A stretch of 19,571 bases of DNA from DASVXQ01 sp046727955 (GTDB taxonomy: Bacteria; Actinomycetota; CALGFH01). The position numbers and the translations under genes were made by a program. The notes below the pieces were generated by a model, which saw nothing but the letters and a program-made list of their open reading frames with translations, had not been told where the DNA came from and did not search any database. The stretch's first letter is position 1, and each line of letters begins with the position of its first letter. Shown one piece after another: positions 7,039 to 12,663 of this stretch. The stretch lies in contig JBKPDO010000181.1 of the NCBI GenBank assembly GCA_046727955.1, positions 1 through 19,571 of the forward strand, written 5' to 3'.

Positions 7039-7473
7039 TCAGACCTGGAGAACGCGTACGCCGTCGTGAGTCCGGACGACGGGCGTCTCAGCTTCGAGAC
7101 CGTCGAGCAGGCGAGTGGCGAACGCCTCGTTCATGTGCTCACGAACTTCGGCTGGTCCCATCCACCGGACCTCGACAGTCTCGGCGCCGGCAGTGGGCGT
7201 GCCGGAGACGACGCGACACCGGAAGACCAGTGCGATGATCTTGTGCCGCATGTTTTTGTAGACGCCGGTCAGGCGTTCGGGTGCTACAACCAGGCCAGTC
7301 TCTTCGTGGACCTCTCGAATTAGGCCCTCTTCGATCGTCTCGTCGAGCTCCAGCACGCCGCCGGGCGGCTCCCATTGACCGTTGTCACGACGGCGCACCG
7401 CGAGTACTTGGCCGGAGTCGTTCACCACGGTGGCGGCCACGCTGACTGAGTGCTTGGGGCTGGGATGGGCCAC
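7039..7473 (-). CDS. Nudix hydrolase
   Basis: A 144-residue Nudix-fold protein. The Nudix box G-x5-E-x7-R-E-U-x-E-E-x-G-U is complete at residues 39-61 (G39, E45, R53, E54, E57, E58, G60). It should hydrolyse a nucleoside diphosphate linked to a moiety X, with divalent metal held by the box glutamates; the substrate cannot be predicted. The start is GTG 7471-7473 behind GAGGAGG about 8 nt upstream on the complement. It is transcribed divergently from the GntR gene, and the 55-bp gap holds the GntR-type palindrome, so both are probably controlled together. Nudix genes beside regulators are a recurring part of AICE backbones (pMEA300/SLP1-type elements), which fits the context. Confidence 0.9.
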   Translation of the reverse strand: MAHPSPKHSVSVAATVVNDSGQVLAVRRRDNGQWEPPGGVLELDETIEEGLIREVHEETGLVVAPERLTGVYKNMRHKIIALVFRCRVVSGTPTAGAETVEVRWMGPAEVREHMNEAFATRLLDGLEAETPVVRTHDGVRVLQV

Positions 7474-7498
7474 TGGCCGCCCTCCTCATGTAGTCTCC

Positions 7499-7514
7499 GC
7501 TCGTATAGACGAGC
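7499..7514. promoter_or_regulatory. Palindromic operator O1 at the Nudix/GntR divergent promoter
   Basis: GCTCGT-ATAG-ACGAGC is a perfect 6-bp inverted repeat with a 4-bp spacer. Its centre contains TATAGA (7505-7510), a good -10 hexamer for the rightward promoter, about 19 bp before the GntR start. The same palindrome with one spacer change recurs at 10867-10882 in front of the excisionase operon. A GntR dimer binding here would autorepress. Confidence 0.7.
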
Positions 7515-7528
7515 GAAGGGTACCTGTT

Positions 7529-8302
7529 GTGGCGAGCATGATCGATCCGGCCAGTGATCGCCCCATGTACCTGCAGATTGCCGATCATCTGCGGACGGCC
7601 ATCGTACGGGGCGAGCTGAAGCCGGGCGCGCAGCTCCCGAGCGAGACCGACCTGATGGCCACCTACGGCGCCTCTCGTGGCACAGTTCGCCAGGCCATCG
7701 CCACACTTCGAGCTGAAGGCTTGCTCGAGGTCCAGCACGGCCGTGGTGCGTTCGTTCCCCGACGTCCGCCTATCCAGCGCAGGGCGTACGACCGTTTCGC
7801 TCGTGCGCATCGGCAGCAAGGGAAGGCCGCATACACATTTGAGATGGAGCAGGAAGGCCGGACGCCCAAGGTCGAGGTCCTGGAGGTCGGGCCTGCTCTG
7901 CCCCCGGCCGAGATCGCTGAGCGTCTGAAGCTCTCCGAGACTGATCGGGTGCTGGTTCGCCGTCGCCGGTACCTCGCTGACGGTGAGCCGACCGAGCTGG
8001 CGACCTCGTACCTTCCTTGGGAGCTGGTCAAGGGTACCCGGATCGCTGAGCCGAACCCGGGTCCGGGTGGGATCTATGCCCGTCTTGAAGAGATGGGCCA
8101 TGAGCTGCACCACTTCACCGAGGATGTTCGTGCGCGTATGCCGCTTCCGGAGGAAGCTCGTGCCCTTCATCTCTCCCCCGGTGTTCCCGTGTTCATCCTG
8201 GTGCGGACCGCCTACGACGTTGAAGGAACCCCGGTCGAGGTCTGCGACACGGTGATGCGGGGCGACGCCTGGACGCTGTCCTACGAGCTTCCTGCTCGAT
8301 AG
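7529..8302 (+). CDS. GntR-family regulator with UTRA domain (KorSA-like)
   Basis: A 257-residue regulator. Residues about 10-75 are a GntR winged helix (YLQIADHLRTAIVRGELKPG, LPSETDLMATYGASRGTVRQ, then LRAEGLLEVQHGRGAFV). Residues about 95-250 are a UTRA effector domain (VLVRRRRYLADGEPTELATS near the middle, C-terminal VEVCDTVMRGDAWTLSYE). GTG 7529 is preferred because GAAGGG lies 8 nt upstream; ATG 7538 is too far from it. In AICEs such as pSAM2 the GntR/UTRA protein KorSA represses replication and transfer genes; matching palindromes at its own promoter and at 10867 support the same role here. The stop codon TAG (8300-8302) lies inside the 5-bp duplication left by the adjacent insertion, and the protein is unaffected. 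Confidence 0.9.
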   Translation: MASMIDPASDRPMYLQIADHLRTAIVRGELKPGAQLPSETDLMATYGASRGTVRQAIATLRAEGLLEVQHGRGAFVPRRPPIQRRAYDRFARAHRQQGKAAYTFEMEQEGRTPKVEVLEVGPALPPAEIAERLKLSETDRVLVRRRRYLADGEPTELATSYLPWELVKGTRIAEPNPGPGGIYARLEEMGHELHHFTEDVRARMPLPEEARALHLSPGVPVFILVRTAYDVEGTPVEVCDTVMRGDAWTLSYELPAR

Positions 8303-8303
8303 A

Positions 8304-8450
8304 CCGGAGTTCCGCAGCTTGTAGGCACATGACTATGCTTGATCTGCTCTGAACTGCACGAATGCTTGGGCGTGGGAGTCGGGGCGTGTGCCCACGAACA
8401 CATGTTCTCCTGGTCAGCGCCTTACCTGCCCACTCGCTGCGGAACTCGGG
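8304..8450 (+). repeat. MITE-like 147-bp repeat, left copy
   Basis: Inverted relative to 10671-10817 with a single mismatch over 147 bp (AACACATG here against AACTCATG there). The unit itself begins CCGGAGTTCCGCAGC (8304-8318) and ends GCTGCGGAACTCGGG (8436-8450), which are 15-bp terminal inverted repeats with one mismatch. It has no meaningful coding capacity. These properties fit a miniature inverted-repeat transposable element moved by a transposase that recognises the termini. Confidence 0.8.
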
Positions 8451-8640
8451 GTTCACCGAGGATGCGGGCGACTACGTGACGCGGGTGCAGCCTCGAGTGG
8501 TCCTCATCGACGGCTGGCGCCTTGCCGATCTGATGATCGAGTATGACGTCGGAGTGAGCCGGCTCAAGGCCTACGAGCTGAAGCGGGTTGATGAGGACTA
8601 CTTCGTCGACGACGAAGAGGGTCAGCAGCTCTTGAGATCC
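8451..8640 (+). pseudogene. mrr: 3' fragment of Mrr-type restriction endonuclease gene
   Basis: The frame reads FTEDAGDYVTRVQPRVVLID, then GWRLADLMIEYDVGVSRLKA and YELKRVDEDYF. This is the C-terminal end of Mrr_cat-type type IV restriction enzymes (pattern V-V-L-I-D-G-x-x-L-A-x-L-M-I-E-x-x-V-G-V ... R-x-D-x-D-Y-F). The catalytic N-terminal portion is missing: similarity begins exactly at the inner edge of the left MITE-like repeat, so insertion of that repeat cut the gene. The end of the reading frame past DYF is probably not native and overlaps the next gene on the opposite strand. Confidence 0.7.
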
Positions 8641-8680
8641 GTCGTGCACAACGACGGCCAAGTTGGTACCGAGAGGGCAC

Positions 8681-9544
8681 CTAGTGGAAGATGCCGTTTC
8701 TCTCCTTCCCGATGATCGCAAAGGGGATGCCGGTCACGCCTGTGGAGGTGTACCTGGCACCGCCAGAGTCCACCGTCCACTCCATCGTCGCCCCGGTCGT
8801 GACGAAGTGGAGCGCGAAGTCGTTGGCGGCGTCGTCCACCGCGCCCCCGCCGGTCGCACCCGCCCACTCCACCGCAAACGACAGCGTCGCCGGCACCGGT
8901 GGGGTGCCACCAAACAGCGCGTTGGCGATGGTGAAGTAGTCCTCGACCTGCAGGTCCTGGCCGCGCATCGAGGCAGCCCCCGACAGCCCGTGGACCGTCA
9001 CGCTCCCCGAGGGCATTGCGATGGTCCAAAACAGGCCGCTGGCGGTGATCCCGGGGTTGAAGTCGTGAATCTGGTCCGTGCCAACTGACACGGGGAACAG
9101 GTCCAGTCATATGAAGGCGAAGGTGCCCTGCCGTCGCTGCCCCTCGGTGCCGACGAACAGCCCCTTCATGAAGCGCATGTCGGCTTCCCACACGCCGGAG
9201 GACACCCCGCCGGTCGGGGTGCCCGTGGCCGCCCAGGTGCCATCGACCACGGCCACGCCCGAGAAGCCGTTGAGGTCGGTGATCGTGGCGGGCTCGGCGC
9301 CCGGGCCGGGCAGGAACAGGTGAAACGTCGTTCCGCCGACTGTGATCCCGCCGGGGATGGGCTTGGGCTGGCCCGTCCCGGGGGGTGCCGCCAGGGCGGG
9401 CAGCTGTTGCAGCAGCCCCGAGCCGAGCAGCAGCCCCGCGGCGCCGGCCGAGCCGCGAAGAAAGGCGCGTCGCGAGACCTCCTGGTGGGAGCGGTGTGGC
9501 AAGGGGAGCCGGGGCGCGGGGGTGGTGGCGTCAGGTAGGCGCAC
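8681..9544 (-). pseudogene. Tat-exported protein gene with in-frame TGA
   Basis: Start GTG 9542-9544 is preceded by AAGGAGGAGG. Residues 24-30 give a twin-arginine motif S-R-R-A-F-L-R followed by a hydrophobic stretch and ALAA, a Tat signal. The mature part continues through WEADMRFMKGLFVGTEGQRR and QGTFAFI to TGA at 9107-9109 (codon 146). The same frame then continues LDLFPVSVGTDQIHDFNPGI and onward to 8681. No frameshift is needed, so one nonsense codon splits a 287-codon gene. I recall relatives in actinobacteria with Trp at this position (W-L-D-L-F-P), which suggests TGG to TGA. Function is unknown. The C-terminal half has a GTG at 9089-9091 but no signal peptide. Confidence 0.65.
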
Positions 9545-9858
9545 GACCTCCTCCTTCCAGGCCCGGTGGGCCGTGTCGGTGGCGGCGGGCTCGCCAGAGC
9601 CAACCGCCCGATGATACGACCGGTGGGATCTCCTGGGAACGGCACCCACACGGCACGGCCGGTGAGAGCGACGTGGCTCCCACCTGTCGACCACAGCTCC
9701 CAGCACTCGCATTGGGTGAGGCCGGCAGCGATAACCACCGCCTCGTCGCCAACGGCCGCAGGCTCGCGGCAGCCCGCGCTGTGCCGCGCTCGGTAGATAC
9801 CGGCAGGCGAGTCGTCGAGCTGTGGCGACCGGAACCCACTCGCCTCCCCGGGCGGCTC
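9545..9858. other. Gap between the two exported-protein genes
   Basis: No credible gene. Open frames on both strands lack motifs. The ribosome binding site of the Tat gene lies at about 9547-9556; any promoter for it should lie in this gap, but I cannot point to clear hexamers. Confidence 0.4.
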
Positions 9859-10377
9859 TCAGCTAGGCGGATGCACCGACATCTGCAGGTCGTGGCAGTT
9901 CTCCAGGCCCGCGGGGTTGCAGGCCCCGAAGGTGTGGATCTGCTCGTCGACCATGCCCGGGTCGGCCAGGCCGTGGTCGCGGACCACCAGGTACACCGTG
10001 GCCCCGGACGCATCCTCAAGCGTCCTGTCGTCGCCCATCACCCAGCCGTCGTCCTCGCCGACCTTGAGGGATGCGCCGAACTCGGCGGTGCCAGAGTCGT
10101 CGATGACGTGGCCGGCGGCGTACAGCACGGCCATCCCTCCGTCGGGGTTGGCCACCATCCACCAGACGGTGACCGCGTGGCCAGCCTCCAGGCCGCTGGT
10201 CTCCAGCGAGAACGAGACGCCGCCGCCGGTCCGGGTGAGGGTCGAGGTGCCGACCGTGGCGTTGTCGCTGATGCGGGTGACGTCGTGGGTGGTCTGGGTG
10301 GCTGCCCCGGCACGACTGAGCGGAATGGCTGCCAGCAACCCGAGGAGCACGACCGAGACAACTAGCCTTCGCTTCAT
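9859..10377 (-). CDS. Small exported protein of unknown function
   Basis: A 172-residue protein starting at ATG 10375-10377 with AGGGGG just upstream. Residues 1-25 are a classical signal peptide (MKRRLVVSVVLLGLLAAIPL, cleavage near AGAA). The mature domain has strand-rich segments TRTGGGVSFSLETSGLEAGH and AVTVWWMVANPDG, then VYLVVRDHG, a C-x9-C pair (ACNPAGLENC) and the ending MSVHPPS. I recognise this as a recurrent bacterial exported domain with the pattern Y/V-T-x-W-W-x-V-x-N-P, but no function is assigned to it. The track's longer start adds nine residues with no better signal. It is co-oriented with the broken Tat gene inside the cassette. Confidence 0.65.
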   Translation of the reverse strand: MKRRLVVSVVLLGLLAAIPLSRAGAATQTTHDVTRISDNATVGTSTLTRTGGGVSFSLETSGLEAGHAVTVWWMVANPDGGMAVLYAAGHVIDDSGTAEFGASLKVGEDDGWVMGDDRTLEDASGATVYLVVRDHGLADPGMVDEQIHTFGACNPAGLENCHDLQMSVHPPS

Positions 10378-10670
10378 GAAGCCCCCTGCAGGTGGACCGG
10401 ACACGAAAGCAGGAGTCTCGGCGAATCGGTCGTGGCGAGCAAACTGCCGCGAATGGTAATTCGTCGTGGTGTGCTGGGCTGTTACGCAGGCAGTTCGGTG
10501 GTCGGGCGGCGGCCACGCCGGACTTGCCGCGAGCGATTTCGGTAGTAGTCGGTAGGTTGTCGTCTGCAGGCGTGCCTAGTGGCTTTGCTCTGCCCTGGTG
10601 AAGGGTGATGCCGGCCCTGCGACGTGCGGTCCTGGTGCTCCCGGCCGCGGGCCGGCCTTGAAACCGTAGG
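10378..10670. other. Gap upstream of the exported-protein gene, inside the cassette
   Basis: No gene seen. The direct repeat TCGGTAG-TAG-TCGGTAG lies near 10539-10555 (10-bp period), in a position that could bind a regulator of the leftward gene. The promoter of that gene should lie here. Confidence 0.35.
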
Positions 10671-10817
10671 CCCGAGTTCCGCAGCGAGTGGGCAGGTAAG
10701 GCGCTGACCAGGAGAACATGAGTTCGTGGGCACACGCCCCGACTCCCACGCCCAAGCATTCGTGCAGTTCAGAGCAGATCAAGCATAGTCATGTGCCTAC
10801 AAGCTGCGGAACTCCGG
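10671..10817 (-). repeat. MITE-like 147-bp repeat, right copy
   Basis: Inverted copy of 8304-8450 with one mismatch, carrying the same internal 15-bp terminal inverted repeats (CCCGAGTTCCGCAGC at 10671-10685 and GCTGCGGAACTCCGG at 10803-10817). The outer edge abuts ATAGA (10818-10822), matching the ATAGA before the left copy. Confidence 0.8.
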
Positions 10818-10866
10818 ATAGAGCATCGGCTATGCCTGGACGGGCAAACGAGTATCGTCTAAAGTA

Positions 10867-10882
10867 GCTCGTACAGACGAGT
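10867..10882. promoter_or_regulatory. Palindromic operator O2 before the excisionase/transfer operon
   Basis: GCTCGT-ACAG-ACGAGT repeats the palindrome found at the GntR promoter (5-bp perfect arms CTCGT/ACGAG, the same 4-bp spacer with one change). The central TACAGA could be a -10 hexamer. A further half-site ACGAG occurs at 10849-10853. Position and identity with O1 make it a likely GntR repressor site controlling the downstream operon starting at 11017. Confidence 0.65.
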
Positions 10883-11016
10883 GTATGAGTACGAAAGGGA
10901 GCGTAAAGGGCGGAAAGCGACCGCCTTAAGGGAACGGCCCCGGCGGCTTGATGAGCGGTGTTCGCACCACCGCTCGCCGCCAGGGCCAAGGCATCGAGAG
11001 ATCGGAGTCAACCCCG

Positions 11017-11325
11017 ATGCAGGGTCATCCTACCTTGCCGGCCAAGACGCCGGCTCCTCTCGCCACCCTGGCCGAACTGATCGCGGCAGGAGAGCTGACC
11101 TGCTCTGCCGCCCAGGTCGCCCGGTGGCTCAAGGTCTCCAGACCCACCGTCATCGCTGCGGCGCGTCGCGGAGAACTACCTGGACGTCAGGTTGGCCGAC
11201 AGTGGCGGTTCTCGACCAAGGCGCTCGCCCGGCTCTGGGGCCTGGACGACGTGAGCGCATCTCCAACTGAGCTTCTCGCCCGGCTGGTCATCCTCGGCAG
11301 GAACGAGGGTGGTGATGCCGCGTGA
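11017..11325 (+). CDS. Excisionase-like helix-turn-helix protein
   Basis: A 102-residue protein with a MerR/excisionase-type helix-turn-helix at residues about 28-68: LTCSAAQVARWLKVSRPTVI then AAARRGELPGRQVGRQWRF, the pattern common to Xis proteins and HTH_17 domains (S-x-x-T-V-x-x-x-x-x-x-G-E-L-P-x-x-x-V-G-R-x-W-R). It probably bends att-site DNA during element excision, or regulates the operon. ATG 11017 has GGAG about 10 nt upstream; an upstream ATG at 10948 gives an unlikely extension. It is the first gene of a tightly packed operon and its stop overlaps the next start (GTGA). Confidence 0.8.
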   Translation: MQGHPTLPAKTPAPLATLAELIAAGELTCSAAQVARWLKVSRPTVIAAARRGELPGRQVGRQWRFSTKALARLWGLDDVSASPTELLARLVILGRNEGGDAA

Positions 11326-11921
11326 GCCAGACTCCTGCGGCTCACGGCCCCTACGAGCAGGAGCCCCATGAGCAGGCGTCCACCGCCGAGATTCGGGTGA
11401 TCGACCCTGGCGGCTCGCACCTTGTGTTCACCTGGCAGGCCCGCGATGGCCGCGGCCACCAGGCCAGCGGCCAGCTTGCCGGTGCCCCACCCGAGCCCGA
11501 GCTTGCCGGCTGGCGCTACCAGGCATTCCGGGAGGCTGCCGAGGCTGCGGTCAACGCGCTCAAGGAGCTGGAGGGCCTGCAGGCCGCCAACCGCACGCCA
11601 GCGCCGGACAACCTGGCCGGGTCTTCGAAGCGTCGCCTGGTGTGTGACTTCTGCGCCGACCAGACGGCCGCGTACCGCTACCCAGTGCGCCGCGCCGGCA
11701 TGGTCCGGATCGGCGGCGCGGTGGTGGTGCTGCCCGGTGGCGACTGGCTGGCCTGCCTGACCTGCCACCTGCTGGTCGAGGCCGGGCAGTGGGCCAGCCT
11801 GAGCACGCGCGCCAGGCTCTCGGCCGAGCAGGGCGCGGCGCTCTGGGCCGGCTTTCGCCAGTGCCGCAGCGGTCCCGCCATCCCCCTCGACTGGTCCCAG
11901 GGTGGTGGTCAGCGTGGATGA
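11322..11921 (+). CDS. Protein with paired CxxC zinc motif, unknown function
   Basis: A 199-residue protein. The first half has a strand-rich segment (IRVIDPGGSHLVFTWQARDG) and a helix (AFREAAEAAVNALKELEGL). The second half carries CDFC (residues about 109-112) and CLTC (about 144-147), a likely four-cysteine zinc site around AYRYPVRRAGMVRIGGAVVV. The GTG start overlaps the preceding TGA, so it is translationally coupled. I do not recognise a named family. A role with the neighbouring replication-relaxation and coupling proteins is suggested by the operon only. Confidence 0.75.
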   Translation: MSQTPAAHGPYEQEPHEQASTAEIRVIDPGGSHLVFTWQARDGRGHQASGQLAGAPPEPELAGWRYQAFREAAEAAVNALKELEGLQAANRTPAPDNLAGSSKRRLVCDFCADQTAAYRYPVRRAGMVRIGGAVVVLPGGDWLACLTCHLLVEAGQWASLSTRARLSAEQGAALWAGFRQCRSGPAIPLDWSQGGGQRG

Positions 11922-12663
11922 GCTGACCGCCTCGCAGGCTCGGCCTCGCGCACGCCGCTGGGACACCGGCCCGGTGCCGACCCCCCGGGATCTGGCCGCG
12001 CTGCGGTGGATCGGTGAGCAGTACACCGCCCGCCTCGACGTGGCCGGCCTGCTGCTCAGCCGGCTCGCGCCTGAGCCGGTCGGCCTGCTGAGCCGCCGCA
12101 CCGTCCGCCAACGGATCGACCGGTGGGAGCAGGCCGGCTGGATCAGCCGACACCGCCTGCTCGGCCACACCTGGATCGTGCCGACCACCGCCGGCCTGCG
12201 GCACGCCGGCCTGGAGCACCTCGACCCCTGGGAGCCCGCCGCCGCCAGGCTGACGCACCATCACGCGGTCGCACTGGTCCGCCTGGCCCACGAGCCCGCA
12301 CCCGGCCAAGCCGGCTGGGTCTGCGAGCGGGAACTGTGGCGCCGCAGAGGTAAGGCGTCGTGGCACCTCGCGGACGGCGCCCTGCCTGCCTCAGTGCCCG
12401 CCACCTGGCAGGCGCGCGGGATCGGCGAGGCGTTCGAGCTGGTCGAGGTCGAGCTGCACCAGAAGGCGCGCAAGCGCACCCTCGCCGCGCTCAAGACCCT
12501 GCCGCCCGCCACCGCCCAGGTCACCTACTACACGCCCCCAGCCCTGTACCCGGCCCTGTCCGCACAGGTGGCCTCGGTCGCCCGCGAGCTCGGCGGCACG
12601 GTCAAGGTTCGGGTGGCGCTGCTGCCCGAGGTGGCCGGGATCGGCTGGGCGGTGGCGGCATGA
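11902..12663 (+). CDS. Replication-relaxation-like protein
   Basis: About 250 residues. Residues 25-100 form a winged helix (PRDLAALRWIGEQYTARLDV, RRTVRQRIDRWEQAGWISRH, GHTWIVPTTAGLRHAGL). The second half contains AFELVEVELHQKARKR and VTYYTPPALYPALSAQV, matching the restriction-like C-terminal core of the Replic_Relax family (E-x-E-L-x-x-K ... Y-Y) found on actinobacterial mobile elements. Some members are thought to act in replication or as relaxase substitutes; the biochemical role is not settled. Possible GTG starts are 11902, 11905 and 11914, all overlapping the upstream gene; I give the longest. The TGA overlaps the next ATG (ATGA), again indicating coupling. Confidence 0.7.
   Translation: MVVSVDELTASQARPRARRWDTGPVPTPRDLAALRWIGEQYTARLDVAGLLLSRLAPEPVGLLSRRTVRQRIDRWEQAGWISRHRLLGHTWIVPTTAGLRHAGLEHLDPWEPAAARLTHHHAVALVRLAHEPAPGQAGWVCERELWRRRGKASWHLADGALPASVPATWQARGIGEAFELVEVELHQKARKRTLAALKTLPPATAQVTYYTPPALYPALSAQVASVARELGGTVKVRVALLPEVAGIGWAVAA

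Larger units (their letters stand above)
8304..10817. mobile_element. Composite cassette bounded by inverted MITE-like repeats and a 5-bp target duplication
   Basis: The outer ends of the two 147-bp repeats are flanked by the direct repeat ATAGA (8299-8303 and 10818-10822), which looks like a target-site duplication. Removing the cassette and one ATAGA would place the GntR stop codon directly before the leader of the excisionase operon, a sensible ancestral layout. The cargo is a 3' fragment of mrr and two exported-protein genes on the other strand. No transposase is encoded, so mobility would need one in trans. Confidence 0.75.

Noticed and set aside
8622..9191. Frameshift explanation for the split Tat gene
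   Set aside because: The downstream part is in the same frame as the upstream part; only the TGA at 9107-9109 interrupts it.
9166..9738. N-terminal extension of the Tat protein to an upstream start (9712 or 9738)
   Set aside because: The GTG at 9544 has an AAGGAGGAGG site at correct spacing and puts the twin-arginine motif near the N-terminus, as expected.
11187..12366. Long minus-strand frames opposite the excisionase, CxxC and replication-relaxation genes
   Set aside because: Low-complexity Arg/Pro/Gly-rich products without motifs, overlapping three coupled genes with good start signals.
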